Positions 8,544 through 18,105 of a stretch of DNA of 64,000 nucleotides are shown piece after piece (positions within the stretch are counted from its first letter, which is position 1; each line of letters starts with the position of its first letter). Position numbers and translations under genes: made by a program. Origin of the DNA: an uncultured Lachnospiraceae bacterium (GTDB lineage Bacteria; Bacillota; Clostridia; Lachnospirales; Lachnospiraceae); the NCBI GenBank assembly GCA_910577175.1, contig CAJTLU010000006.1, positions 37,535 through 101,534 of the forward strand. Direction: 5' to 3'. The notes under the pieces are model-generated. The model saw only the letters and a program-made list of their open reading frames with translations, ran no database searches and was not told the origin of the DNA.

Positions 8544-9500
8544 ATGAGTTTTTATATCGCCGGAACCGGTATGTATGTGCCGGAACGCATTGTCACCAAT
8601 GATGAACTGGCAACAATGGTTGACACAAATGATGAATGGATTAAACAGCGCGTCGGGATTTCGGAACGTAGAATCAGTACAGACGAATGGACGTCCGAAA
8701 TGGCTTATAAGGCTGCCTTATGCGCACTTGAGAATGCGGACTGCAAACCGGAGGACCTGGACTATATCTTAACCGCCAGTGTAAGCGCAGAGTGTGTTTC
8801 TCCGTCTACTGCCTGCATGGTGCAAAACCTTCTGGGTGCCACCTGCCCGGCGTTAGAGGTAAACGCAGCCTGCTCCGCTTTCCTGTTTCTTCTGGAAACT
8901 GCAGCCGGACTTTTCGCCCGCAAAAGGGCAAAGAAGATTCTGGTTGTCGGCGCAGAGCGCTTAAGCGGCATTCTGGACTGGAGCGACCGCAGCACCTGTA
9001 TTATTTTCGGGGACGGTGCCGGCGCTGCCGTGTTAAGCTGTGAAAAGGATAACTATCTTGATTCTGTCGTTACGGTTCATGGAGGCGACGATGTTATTAA
9101 GATTCCTCACTTTATCGGCTGCTCCCCTTTCTTTACAAAGGAGAATGATTCCCCGTATATTCATATGCAGGGACAGGAAACCTTTAAATATGCCGTAAAT
9201 GCAATGTGCGGCGATATCACTGCTATCTTAGAGCAGAATCATCTGACGCTCGACGATATCAGCTATATTGTACCTCACCAGGCAAACAAGCGCATTATTG
9301 ACTTTGCAGCAAAGCGCCTGAAAACCTCGGAAGAAAAGTTCTATGTGAACATCGAGCACTACGGGAATACTTCCAGCGCAAGCGTTCCGATTGCCTTAGA
9401 CGAGCTGAACCGCTCCGGCAGATTAAAGCGCGGGGACTACATTATTCTCTGTGCCTTTGGCGGCGGTCTTGCCAATGCAGCCTGCCTGTTGCGCTGGTAA
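8544..9500 (+). CDS. fabH: Beta-ketoacyl-ACP synthase III
   Basis: 318 residues from the ATG at 8544, chosen because TTGGAGGATGCT precedes it; an in-frame ATG further upstream lacks a site. Catalytic Cys is in EVNAACSAFLF, His in VPHQANKR, Asn in HYGNTSSAS. It starts fatty-acid synthesis by condensing acetyl- or branched acyl-CoA with malonyl-ACP. First gene of the fab operon. Confidence 0.95.
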   Translation: MSFYIAGTGMYVPERIVTNDELATMVDTNDEWIKQRVGISERRISTDEWTSEMAYKAALCALENADCKPEDLDYILTASVSAECVSPSTACMVQNLLGATCPALEVNAACSAFLFLLETAAGLFARKRAKKILVVGAERLSGILDWSDRSTCIIFGDGAGAAVLSCEKDNYLDSVVTVHGGDDVIKIPHFIGCSPFFTKENDSPYIHMQGQETFKYAVNAMCGDITAILEQNHLTLDDISYIVPHQANKRIIDFAAKRLKTSEEKFYVNIEHYGNTSSASVPIALDELNRSGRLKRGDYIILCAFGGGLANAACLLRW

Positions 9501-9586
9501 ACAGCGCCTTGTACAGTAAACAATGCCGCGCGGACTTTTCGCAGGGCTTGTTCATAAAAACATTTTATTAAAAAGGAGATAACACC

Positions 9587-9808
9587 ATGTTAGAAAAAAT
9601 CAAAGAAATTTTATCCACCAGCCTTTCCATTGACGCAGATTCCATCACCGAAGCAAGCAGCTTCCAGGACGACCTTGGTATCGATTCCCTTGATATCGTA
9701 GAATTACTGATGAACGTAGAAGAAGAGTTCGGCGTTTCCATCGAGCCGGACCCGTCCATTGCTACCGTAGGCGATCTTATTGCAAAGATTGAAGAATTAA
9801 AGGGCTAA
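9587..9808 (+). CDS. acpP: Acyl carrier protein
   Basis: 73 acidic residues with the phosphopantetheine attachment serine in LGIDSLDIVELLM (about Ser 37). It carries the growing acyl chain for the Fab enzymes around it. Strong AAGGAG site before the ATG. Located between fabH and fabK as in many Clostridia. Confidence 0.96.
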   Translation: MLEKIKEILSTSLSIDADSITEASSFQDDLGIDSLDIVELLMNVEEEFGVSIEPDPSIATVGDLIAKIEELKG

Positions 9809-9824
9809 AGACAAGGGGATATCT

Positions 9825-10775
9825 ATGATTTCGTCAAAAATTTGTGATTTACTCGGTATTACCTACCCTGTTTTCCAGGGTGGTATGGCATGGATTGCAG
9901 ACGGACAGCTTGCGGCTGCCGTTTCCGAGGCAGGCGGGCTCGGTATTATTTCCGCAATGAATGCGGATTCCGACTATCTGCGGGAGCAGATAAAAATTGC
10001 CCGCGCACATACGAAAAAGCCTTTCGGCGTGAACATCATGCTAATGAGCCCTCACGCGCCTGAGGTTGCCAAGGTCGTTGTAGAAGAGAAGGTTCCGGTC
10101 GTTACGACCGGTGCAGGAAGCCCTGCCGTTTATATGGAAAGCTGGCTTTCTGCCGGGATTAAGGTAATCCCGGTCATCGCTTCCGCTGCCATGGCAAGAA
10201 AGATGGAACAGTGCGGTGCCTCTGCTGTTGTTGCAGAGGGTCAGGAGTCCGGCGGACACATCGGCGAATTGACGACGATGGCTCTGGTTCCGCAGGTCTG
10301 CGACGCGGTTTCCATCCCGGTACTTGCTGCCGGCGGTATCGCAGACGGACGCGGCATGGCTGCCGCTTTCTGTCTGGGCGCATGCGGCGTACAGCTCGGC
10401 ACCCGTTTCCTTGTTGCGAAAGAATGCTCGGTTCACCAGAACTACAAGGATATGGTATTAAAGGCAAACGACACCTCTACCACCACCACCGGCAGACGCT
10501 TCGGCGGAAATACCTGCCGCTGTATTAAAAACCCGTTCAGCCGCGGCTTCCAGAAGGCGGAATATGCACCGGAAGCAACTGCGGAGAGCATTGCCGACCT
10601 AGGCGTCGGCGCACTCCGTAAGGCAGCCGTAGACGGCGACATCAAAGAGGGATGTTTTCTTGCCGGACAGATTTCCGGCATGGTCAATCAAGAGCAGACC
10701 GCAGCCGAAATCGTCACCGAGCTTGTAACGGAGTGTGAAGCGCTCCTGAAAGGAGTACACACATGGCTAAAATAG
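9825..10775 (+). CDS. fabK: Enoyl-ACP reductase II (FMN-dependent)
   Basis: 316 residues of the nitronate monooxygenase/FabK TIM-barrel family: start GITYPVFQGGMAWIADG, the FMN-binding GQESGGHIGELTT and AGGIADGRGMAAAFCLGACGV segments. Within a fab operon this identifies FabK, which performs the last reduction of each elongation round and replaces FabI, giving intrinsic triclosan insensitivity in the family. Overlaps fabD by 13 bases. Confidence 0.94.
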   Translation: MISSKICDLLGITYPVFQGGMAWIADGQLAAAVSEAGGLGIISAMNADSDYLREQIKIARAHTKKPFGVNIMLMSPHAPEVAKVVVEEKVPVVTTGAGSPAVYMESWLSAGIKVIPVIASAAMARKMEQCGASAVVAEGQESGGHIGELTTMALVPQVCDAVSIPVLAAGGIADGRGMAAAFCLGACGVQLGTRFLVAKECSVHQNYKDMVLKANDTSTTTTGRRFGGNTCRCIKNPFSRGFQKAEYAPEATAESIADLGVGALRKAAVDGDIKEGCFLAGQISGMVNQEQTAAEIVTELVTECEALLKGVHTWLK

Positions 10776-11677
10776 CATTTCTATTTTCCGGTCAGGGTGC
10801 GCAGCATCCTGGCATGGGAAAGGGATTTTATGAAAAAGACGCACAGGTTGCCGCCCTGTTTGACGAGGCGGAACGCCTCCGTCCGGGGACACTCGCGCAG
10901 ATGTTTGACGGAGACGATACGGTTCTCCGCCAGACCGAAAACACGCAGCCGTGCCTCTATCTTGCAGACTACGCAGCTGCCCTTGCGGCAAAGAACGCAG
11001 GGCTTCACGCTGACATGGCAGCAGGCTTCTCCCTTGGGGAAATTCCGGCACTTGCGTTCGGAGGCGCTTACACCCCTGCCACCGGGTTCCAGATTGCCTG
11101 CGTGCGCGGCGCGCTTATGAGCGAGGCAGCAAAAAAGGCACCGGCTTCCATGGTAGCTGTCGTAAAGCTTTCCAACGAAGTGGTAGAGGAGCTCTGCTCC
11201 CATTATAACAAGGTATATCCGGTCAATTATAACTGCACCGGACAGCTCGTAGTATCCGGCAGCACGGAGGAGCTTCCTGCATTTTCCGAAGAGGTAAAAG
11301 CAGCAGGCGGCAGAGCGCTTCCACTCAAGGTCGGCGGCGGCTTCCACTCTCCGTTTATGTCTCCTGCAACGGGACAGTTTGCGGAAAAGCTCGCGGAGTT
11401 TTCTCTTGCCGCACCGTCCCTTCCGGTCTATGCAAATCTTACCGCAGCGCCTTACGGCGAAAACGTCAGAGAAACCCTGCAGGCACAGATTGACCATCCG
11501 GTACTCTGGGAAAAGACCATTCTTGCCATGGCAGAAAACGGCGTAGATACCTTTATCGAGACCGGTGTCGGCAATGTATTGCAGAAGCTGATTGAAAAAA
11601 TTGTTCCGGGCAGCCGCTCGTATGCCGTAGAGACACCGGAGCAGCTCGAGGCTGCATGCGCAGATCTTTTAAAGTAA
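10763..11677 (+). CDS. fabD: Malonyl-CoA:ACP transacylase
   Basis: 304 residues with FLFSGQGAQHPGMG at the start, the catalytic serine in AGFSLGEIPAL and the histidine in GGGFHSPFM. Transfers malonate from CoA to ACP. Ribosome-binding site AAAGGAG lies inside the fabK end, so translation is coupled. Confidence 0.95.
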   Translation: MAKIAFLFSGQGAQHPGMGKGFYEKDAQVAALFDEAERLRPGTLAQMFDGDDTVLRQTENTQPCLYLADYAAALAAKNAGLHADMAAGFSLGEIPALAFGGAYTPATGFQIACVRGALMSEAAKKAPASMVAVVKLSNEVVEELCSHYNKVYPVNYNCTGQLVVSGSTEELPAFSEEVKAAGGRALPLKVGGGFHSPFMSPATGQFAEKLAEFSLAAPSLPVYANLTAAPYGENVRETLQAQIDHPVLWEKTILAMAENGVDTFIETGVGNVLQKLIEKIVPGSRSYAVETPEQLEAACADLLK

Positions 11678-11690
11678 TAAGGAGGACATT

Positions 11691-12425
11691 ATGTTAAAAA
11701 ACAAAGTTGCCGTTGTTACCGGAGGCTCCCGCGGCATCGGCCGTGCCATCTGTACCGCCTTTTGTAAAAACGGCGCCGACGTCGCTTTTCTTGACGTAGG
11801 AAGTGCAGAAAAAACAATGGAGACCGTAACGGAGCTTTCTGCTTTCGGCACCAAGGTAAAGGCTTATCAGTGCAATATTACAGACTACGCCGAAACAGAA
11901 GCCGTATTCAAGGAAATCCTTGCAGAGTTCGGCACCATTGATATTCTTGTAAACAATGCCGGAATTACCCGCGATAAGCTGCTTCTTGGCATGAAACCGG
12001 AGGAATTTACCGCGGTTATCGATACAAACCTTGTCGGCGCTTACAATACGGTAAAGCAGGTATACCCGGTAATGATGAAGAAGCGTTCCGGTAAAATCGT
12101 CAACATTTCTTCCGTTTCCGGTATTATGGGAAACGCCGGCCAGACCAATTATTCCGCTTCCAAGGCAGGCTTAATCGGCTTTACAAAGTCACTTGCCAAG
12201 GAGCTTGCACCTCGCGGCGTCTGCTGTAACGCAGTCGCACCGGGCTTTGTTGCTACCGATATGACCACTGCCTTTGCGGAAAATGAAGCGCTGCTTTCTT
12301 CCATTCCGTTAAAGCGTTTCGCAAAGCCGGAAGAAATCGCAGGACTGGTTCTTTTCCTTTCCAGCGACAACGCAAATTACATCACCGGCGAAGTTATCCG
12401 CATTGACGGCGGACTCGCCATGTAG
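11691..12425 (+). CDS. fabG: 3-oxoacyl-ACP reductase
   Basis: 244-residue short-chain dehydrogenase with TGGSRGIGRAI, NNAG, catalytic Ser in VNISSVSG and YSASKAG. NADPH-dependent reduction of beta-ketoacyl-ACP. 13 bases after fabD and 9 before fabF, with an AAGGAGG site. Confidence 0.95.
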   Translation: MLKNKVAVVTGGSRGIGRAICTAFCKNGADVAFLDVGSAEKTMETVTELSAFGTKVKAYQCNITDYAETEAVFKEILAEFGTIDILVNNAGITRDKLLLGMKPEEFTAVIDTNLVGAYNTVKQVYPVMMKKRSGKIVNISSVSGIMGNAGQTNYSASKAGLIGFTKSLAKELAPRGVCCNAVAPGFVATDMTTAFAENEALLSSIPLKRFAKPEEIAGLVLFLSSDNANYITGEVIRIDGGLAM

Positions 12426-12434
12426 GAGGTATCC

Positions 12435-13658
12435 ATGAAAAGAGTAGTAGTTACCGGACTAGGCGCCGTTACCCCGATCGGAAATACGCTTCCGGAGTAT
12501 TGGAACGGCCTGATTAACGGCGTAAACGGGATTACCCCGATTACCCGTTTTGACACCACCGATTCAAAGTGCAAGCTGGCCGCAGAAGTAAAGGGGTTCG
12601 ACCCGCTTTCCTGTCTCGATAAAAATACCGCAAGAAAGACTGACCCGTATGTCCAGTACGCGCTTGCCTGCACGCAGGAGGCTATGGCGGACAGCGGACT
12701 GGAGGGACATATCGACGGCAGTGAGCTTGGCGTTTACTTTGGCTCCGGCGTCGGCGGCATCCAGACCACCTGCGAGAACCATGTAGGACTGTTAGAGGGC
12801 GGCGCCAAAAAGGTTACGCCGCAGTTTGTTCCGAAAATGATTATCAACATCGCGGCAGGCCAGATTGCCATTCGTTTTAACGCACATGGCAATGCCATGT
12901 CCATGTCTACCGCATGTGCAACCGGCACCACTGCAATCGGAGAGGCTTACCGCGCCATCAAGGACGGCTACCTTACCGCCGTTATCTGCGGAGGCTCCGA
13001 GGCAGCGATTACGCCGCTCTGTGTTGCTGGCTTTGTCAACTGTATGGCCCTTTCCCAGTCACAGAACCCGGACGAGGCTTCCCTTCCGTTTGACAGCCGC
13101 CGCGCAGGCTTCGTTATCGGCGAAGGCGCTGCTGCTCTGATTCTGGAAGAGTATGAGCATGCTGTTGCAAGAGGGGCAAAAATTTATGCCGAGGTGTGCG
13201 GCTATGGCGCTACCTGTGACGCGCATCACGTTACAGCTCCGGACCCGGAGGCTGTGTATACTGCAAAGGCAATCCAAAAGGCATTAGAAGGTGTCGATTA
13301 CCGCGCAGAGGACCTTTACATTAACGCGCACGGTACAGGAACCGCTTTAAATGATACTACAGAAACCAAGGCATTCAAGCTTGCGTTCGGAGACGATGCA
13401 AAGAAGGTAAAAATCAGCTCGACCAAGTCCATGACCGGTCATATGCTTGGCGCTGCGGGCGCTGCTGAGGCAATTGCCTGCGTTAAGGCAATTGAAACCG
13501 GCATCCTTCCGCCGACCATCAATCTGACGAGTCCTGACCCTGCCTGTGACTTAGACTATACGCCGTGCAAGGCAGTAAAGCATCCGGTTACTACCGCGAT
13601 TTCCACTTCCCTCGGCTTCGGCGGCCACAATGCTTGTCTTGCATTTCGAAAGGTGTGA
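12435..13658 (+). CDS. fabF: Beta-ketoacyl-ACP synthase II
   Basis: 407 residues; Cys in STACATGTTAIGEA, histidines in NAHGTGTALND and SMTGHMLGAAGAAE. Elongating condensing enzyme. Length normal. Preceded by TAGGAGGT. The accB gene that often follows fabF in related operons is missing; fabZ follows directly. Confidence 0.95.
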   Translation: MKRVVVTGLGAVTPIGNTLPEYWNGLINGVNGITPITRFDTTDSKCKLAAEVKGFDPLSCLDKNTARKTDPYVQYALACTQEAMADSGLEGHIDGSELGVYFGSGVGGIQTTCENHVGLLEGGAKKVTPQFVPKMIINIAAGQIAIRFNAHGNAMSMSTACATGTTAIGEAYRAIKDGYLTAVICGGSEAAITPLCVAGFVNCMALSQSQNPDEASLPFDSRRAGFVIGEGAAALILEEYEHAVARGAKIYAEVCGYGATCDAHHVTAPDPEAVYTAKAIQKALEGVDYRAEDLYINAHGTGTALNDTTETKAFKLAFGDDAKKVKISSTKSMTGHMLGAAGAAEAIACVKAIETGILPPTINLTSPDPACDLDYTPCKAVKHPVTTAISTSLGFGGHNACLAFRKV

Positions 13659-13666
13659 ACTGCGAT

Positions 13667-14101
13667 ATGAATCAGGAAGAAATTAAAAAAATACTGCCGC
13701 ACCGTGACCATATGTTGCTTGTAGACGAAGCAACGGTTACGGACGGCGTTTCCTACGGCAAAAAGAAAATCACCGGCGAAGAATTTTTCTTAAAGGGACA
13801 TTTTCCGGGCAATCCGATTGTTCCGGGCGTCATCCTTTGCGAGATTCTTGCACAGTCTACCTGTGTCCTGCTCGCTGACGACGCCGGAAACGGAAATATT
13901 ACAACGCTCTTTACTGGTCTGGAAAAGGTACGTTTCAAGAATCCGGTAAAGCCGGGAGACGTATTTGAAACCAAATGTGAAATTACGAAGCATAAAGGAG
14001 CGTTTTACTGGGCAAAGGGCAGCGGCTTTGTAGACGGAAAGCTCTGCGTCAGCGCGGAATTTTCCTTTGCTGTTTTCCCTGCAGATAAGGAGGCCGTATG
14101 A
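13667..14101 (+). CDS. fabZ: 3-hydroxyacyl-ACP dehydratase
   Basis: 144 residues from the ATG at 13667 (the in-frame upstream extension overlaps fabF and does not fit the family). HRDHMLLVDE and the catalytic GHFPGNPIVPGV hot-dog motif are present. Dehydrates beta-hydroxyacyl-ACP. Ends with an ATGA overlap with accD. Confidence 0.95.
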   Translation: MNQEEIKKILPHRDHMLLVDEATVTDGVSYGKKKITGEEFFLKGHFPGNPIVPGVILCEILAQSTCVLLADDAGNGNITTLFTGLEKVRFKNPVKPGDVFETKCEITKHKGAFYWAKGSGFVDGKLCVSAEFSFAVFPADKEAV

Positions 14102-14913
14102 TTTTCGACAAATGGATGAAAGCTTTTTCGGGCGAACGGCTGACCTGTTCTGCCTGCAAAAAGGAATTTTCCGTAAAAGAGCTTCGCAAAAGTAATTACA
14201 TCTGTCCGGAATGTGCACATTACTTCCGCGTAAGCGCAAGAGAGCGTATCCTGATGCTTACGGACAGGAACAGCTTTGAAGAATGTGCTACCGGACTCTC
14301 CAGCGTGGACTTCTTAGAGTTTCCGGGCTATGCCGATAAGCTGAAAAAGGCTACGGAAAGCACCGGGGAAGAGGATGCCGTTATTTGCGGGTCTGCCTCC
14401 ATCGGCGGCAACCCTTGTGTTATTTTTGTCATGGACTCCCGTTTTATCATGGCAAGCATGGGCTCGGTAGTCGGCGAGAAAGTCACCCGTGCCTTTGAGT
14501 ATGCCACGGAGCACAAGCTTCCGGTCATCGGCTTTACCGCTTCCGGCGGCGCCAGAATGCAGGAGGGTATTATTTCCCTGATGCAGATGGCAAAGTGCAG
14601 CGCGGCTGTAAAGAAGCATTCCTCTGAAGGAAATCTTTACATTACCATACTGACCGACCCGACCACCGGCGGCGTTACTGCCTCCTTTGCAATGCAGGGC
14701 GACATTATCCTTGCAGAGCCAAATGCAATGGTCGGCTTTGCCGGACGCCGCGTGGTAGAGCAGACGACAAAGTCCAAGCTCCCGGACAATTTCCAGAGTG
14801 CGGAATTTATTCTTGAGCACGGCTTTGCAGACGCCATTGTTCCGCGGGAAGAACTCCGTGAAACGCTTACCACACTGCTGAAATTGCACAGAAAGAACGA
14901 GGTAGCAGTATGA
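14098..14913 (+). CDS. accD: Acetyl-CoA carboxylase carboxyltransferase subunit beta
   Basis: 271 residues. N-terminal four-cysteine zinc ribbon (CSACKKEF and CPECAHYF) followed by the crotonase-like carboxyltransferase domain (FTASGGARMQEG, LTDPTTGGVTASFA). Pairs with AccA to make malonyl-CoA. Coupled by overlapping start/stop codons on both sides. Confidence 0.95.
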   Translation: MIFDKWMKAFSGERLTCSACKKEFSVKELRKSNYICPECAHYFRVSARERILMLTDRNSFEECATGLSSVDFLEFPGYADKLKKATESTGEEDAVICGSASIGGNPCVIFVMDSRFIMASMGSVVGEKVTRAFEYATEHKLPVIGFTASGGARMQEGIISLMQMAKCSAAVKKHSSEGNLYITILTDPTTGGVTASFAMQGDIILAEPNAMVGFAGRRVVEQTTKSKLPDNFQSAEFILEHGFADAIVPREELRETLTTLLKLHRKNEVAV

Positions 14914-15728
14914 GCATGACTCCTTATGAAAAGCTTAAAACGGCACGTGCAAACGGAAGACCTACCGGAAGTGCCTATATCAACGGGCTTTTTTCCGACC
15001 GCATCGAGCTGCACGGCGACCGCCGGTTTGGCGAGGATGCCGCTATCGTATCCGGTGTCGGAAGCCTTGACGGAATGCCGGTGACCTACATTGCCATCGA
15101 GAAGGGAGTCGACCTTCCTTCCCGTATGAAGACAAACTTCGGCTGTCCGAAGCCGGAGGGCTACCGTAAGGCACTCCGCCTGATGAAGCAGGCAGAGAAG
15201 TTCCACCGTCCGGTTATCTGCTTTGTCGATACGCTTGGCGCATTCTGCGGCGCAGACGGCGAAGAGCGCGGACAGGGCGAGGCGATTGCAGAAAACATCA
15301 TGGAAATGATTGGTCTTAAAACCCCGACAATTTCGATTGTTATCGGAGAAGGCGGAAGTGGCGGCGCACTTGCCCTTTGTTCTGCCGACCGTGTTTATAT
15401 GCTGGAAAACTCCGTATACTCTGTTATTTCTCCGGAGGGCTGTGCAAGTATTCTCTGGAAGGATTCCTCCCGTGTGCAGGATTCCGCACAGTGCCTGCGC
15501 ATTACCGCAGACGATATGAAGAGCTTTGGCGTTGCAGAAACTGTCATTCCTGAGAATTTCGAGGATTTTTCTTCTATGTGCAGTGAAATTAAGGCTTACC
15601 TGACCGCCGACTTAAAACAGCTTCTTGCAAAAACTACGGAACAATTACTGGAAGACCGTTATTTCCGTTTCCGGAAATTCGGTATTTATGAAGAAAACGG
15701 AGAAACCCATGGAACCAATCTATACTGA
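14910..15728 (+). CDS. accA: Acetyl-CoA carboxylase carboxyltransferase subunit alpha
   Basis: 272 residues with the AccA signatures HGDRRFGEDAAI, VDTLGAFCG and IGEGGSGGALAL. Partner of AccD. The biotin carrier (accB) and biotin carboxylase (accC) needed for the complete enzyme are not in this operon and must be elsewhere. Its end overlaps the acyl-CoA synthetase start by 20 bases. Confidence 0.95.
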   Translation: MSMTPYEKLKTARANGRPTGSAYINGLFSDRIELHGDRRFGEDAAIVSGVGSLDGMPVTYIAIEKGVDLPSRMKTNFGCPKPEGYRKALRLMKQAEKFHRPVICFVDTLGAFCGADGEERGQGEAIAENIMEMIGLKTPTISIVIGEGGSGGALALCSADRVYMLENSVYSVISPEGCASILWKDSSRVQDSAQCLRITADDMKSFGVAETVIPENFEDFSSMCSEIKAYLTADLKQLLAKTTEQLLEDRYFRFRKFGIYEENGETHGTNLY

Positions 15729-17358
15729 TTACAGTACCGCTGCTTTTGATGCAGACGGCGTATTGACCGAATTTACCCCACACGCACCGGAAAACTTTAA
15801 CTTTGCCTACGACGTGGTTGACCGTATTGCAGACAGAGAGCCCGAAAAACGCGCTCTCGTCTGGTGCGATACGAAGGGAAATGAAAAAATCCTTTCCTTT
15901 GGCGAAATCTCCTCCCTTTCTACCCAGGCGGCAGGCTATCTTGCCGCAAACGGCGTAAAAAAGGGAGACCGTGTCCTTGTTATTATGAAACGCCATTACG
16001 AATACTGGTACATTCTGCCTGCCCTGCACCGGATGGGTGCAGTCGTAATTCCGGCGTCCCATATGCTGAAAAAGAAGGATATTATTTACCGTATCCAAAG
16101 TGCGGACATCTCTGCAATTATCTCCGCCGATGACGATACGTTGTCCGAAAGCATTCTTGCAGCAAAGGATTCCTGTCCGGGTCTGCAGCAGCTCTTTACC
16201 GTCCGGAAAGACCATCCGGGCTTTCTTCGTTTGGACCTCGGTTTAAAAGAAATGCCAAAAACAGCAGAACGGATTCCGACTCTCGCGGCCGACCCGTTTC
16301 TAATGTATTTTACCTCGGGCACTACCTCCTATCCAAAGGCAGTCGTTCACAACGGATATTACCCGTTAGGACATATCCCGACCGCAAAGTTCTGGCATAA
16401 TTGTCAGGATAACGGTCTGCATCTGACTGTTGCAGATACCGGCTGGGCAAAAGCATCCTGGGGAAAAATTTATGGACAGTGGTTCTGCGGCTGCGCAGTT
16501 ATGGCATATGATTACGAACATTTTGACGCGGCACAGCTCTGCTCCGTCATTCATAAATATAACGTCACCTCCTTCTGCGCCCCGCCGACCGTTTACCGCC
16601 TTATGGTAAAGAACGGCATCCCGTCCGATGCTTTCTCATGTGTGCGCTATGCCACCACAGCAGGGGAAGCCTTAAACCCTGAAATCACAAAGCGTTTTCA
16701 GGACATTACAGGACTTTTAATCCACGAGGGGTTCGGGCAGTCAGAGACCACGCTGTTACTTGGGAACCTTGTAAACGCACCGGTTAAAATCGGTTCTATC
16801 GGCAAGCCGAATCCGATGTATGACGTAAGAATCGTGGATGAGGACGGAAACGAGGCTGATACGGACGAACGCGGCGAAATTGTCGTTGTTCCGAAGCCGG
16901 GTCAGTGCGGACTCTGCATCGGCTATTTAAACTCCGAAGAGCAGGACCACCGTGTCTGGAAAAACGGTGTTTTCCATACCGGCGATATTGCGACACGGGA
17001 TGGCGACGGCTTTTTCTGGTACATCGGCCGTACTGACGACATCATCAAATCCAGCGGCTACCGCATCGGTCCGTTTGAAATTGAGGATGTCCTGATTAAA
17101 CATCCATCTGTAGCCGAATGTGCCGTTACCGGCGTTCCGGACGAGGAGCGCGGCTTTATCGTGAAAGCTACTATCGTTTTAATGCCAGGCTATGCCGGCA
17201 CCCCGGAGCTTGCACAGGAGTTAAAGGATTATGTCAAAACCCAGACCGCTCCGTACAAGTACCCGCGCCTCATCGAATTTGTGCCGGAGCTTCCAAAAAC
17301 CATCAGCGGAAAAATCCAGCGCGCAAAGCTGCGCGAGCAGGACGCCGAGAAAAATTAA
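15709..17358 (+). CDS. Acyl-CoA synthetase (AMP-forming, medium-chain type)
   Basis: 549 residues of the adenylate-forming superfamily: P-loop-like YFTSGTTSYPKAV, GEALNPE and EGFGQSET core motifs, the hinge aspartate region GRTDDIIKSSGYRIGP and the catalytic lysine near TISGKIQR. Closest in pattern to medium-chain acyl-CoA synthetases. Start at 15709 follows ACGGAGAAACCC and overlaps accA, so it belongs to the fab operon. It may activate exogenous fatty acids or feed acyl groups to another pathway; substrate chain length is not readable. Confidence 0.9.
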   Translation: MEPIYTDYSTAAFDADGVLTEFTPHAPENFNFAYDVVDRIADREPEKRALVWCDTKGNEKILSFGEISSLSTQAAGYLAANGVKKGDRVLVIMKRHYEYWYILPALHRMGAVVIPASHMLKKKDIIYRIQSADISAIISADDDTLSESILAAKDSCPGLQQLFTVRKDHPGFLRLDLGLKEMPKTAERIPTLAADPFLMYFTSGTTSYPKAVVHNGYYPLGHIPTAKFWHNCQDNGLHLTVADTGWAKASWGKIYGQWFCGCAVMAYDYEHFDAAQLCSVIHKYNVTSFCAPPTVYRLMVKNGIPSDAFSCVRYATTAGEALNPEITKRFQDITGLLIHEGFGQSETTLLLGNLVNAPVKIGSIGKPNPMYDVRIVDEDGNEADTDERGEIVVVPKPGQCGLCIGYLNSEEQDHRVWKNGVFHTGDIATRDGDGFFWYIGRTDDIIKSSGYRIGPFEIEDVLIKHPSVAECAVTGVPDEERGFIVKATIVLMPGYAGTPELAQELKDYVKTQTAPYKYPRLIEFVPELPKTISGKIQRAKLREQDAEKN

Positions 17359-17387
17359 AGGAAACGGATTCCAGACAGGAGTATGTT

Positions 17388-18083
17388 ATGGAGCTTCACG
17401 GACTGAATAAGCTGACACTGCTCGATTTTCCAGAGCATCTGGCGTGTACGGTTTTCACAGGGCGCTGCAACCTGCGCTGTCCTTTTTGCCATAACGCCGG
17501 ACTGGTGCTCGCTCCGGAATGGGAGCCTGTTCTTGATACCGAGGAGGTATTTCGTTTTCTGGAAAAACGGAAAAATACGCTCGAGGGCATCTGTGTCACC
17601 GGCGGGGAGCCAACCCTGCAGGAAGACCTGCTTCCCTTTCTGCACCGCTGCAAGGAGCTTGGCTATCAGGTAAAGCTTGACACCAACGGAACCCGCCCGG
17701 ACGTCCTTCTGGCGGTACTCCGGGAGCATCTGGCTGACTACATTGCCATGGATATTAAAAACTGCCCTGCACGTTATGCCGAAACAGCAGGGCTTTCTTC
17801 CGTCCGCCTCTCCGCGCTGGAGGAAAGCATCTCCCTCATCCGGGGAAGCGGACTGCCTTACGAGTTCCGTACTACTGTAGTACGCGAATTTCATACAAAG
17901 CAGGACCTGCTTGCCATCGGAGAATGGCTGAACGGCTCTGCGCGCTATGCCATACAGGCGTTCCTTGACTCCGGAAACCTGATAAAAAGCGGACTTTCCG
18001 GCTACCCTGCCGAAGAGCTGCAGGCGTTCCGGACACTTCTCCTCCCGTATTTCGGAGAGGTTCTTCTGCGCGGAGCTGATTAA
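17388..18083 (+). CDS. Radical-SAM activating enzyme, anaerobic RNR activase-like
   Basis: 231 residues with the [4Fe-4S] cysteine triad CNLRCPFC (Cys-x3-Cys-x2-Cys), CVTGGEPTLQ as SAM-binding GGE motif, and an N-terminal LTLLDFPEHLACTVFTG typical of the NrdG2-type (TIGR02495-like) activases. Such proteins make the glycyl radical on anaerobic ribonucleotide reductase. No nrdD gene is adjacent, so activation of another glycyl-radical enzyme is possible. It starts 29 bases after the acyl-CoA synthetase. Confidence 0.85.
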   Translation: MELHGLNKLTLLDFPEHLACTVFTGRCNLRCPFCHNAGLVLAPEWEPVLDTEEVFRFLEKRKNTLEGICVTGGEPTLQEDLLPFLHRCKELGYQVKLDTNGTRPDVLLAVLREHLADYIAMDIKNCPARYAETAGLSSVRLSALEESISLIRGSGLPYEFRTTVVREFHTKQDLLAIGEWLNGSARYAIQAFLDSGNLIKSGLSGYPAEELQAFRTLLLPYFGEVLLRGAD

Positions 18084-18105
18084 GGAAAGGGACAGGATAG
18101 ACCTT

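Noticed and set aside
10781..11497. 238-residue minus-strand ORF inside fabD
   Set aside because: Antisense shadow of a well-recognised gene, cysteine/arginine-rich with no family.
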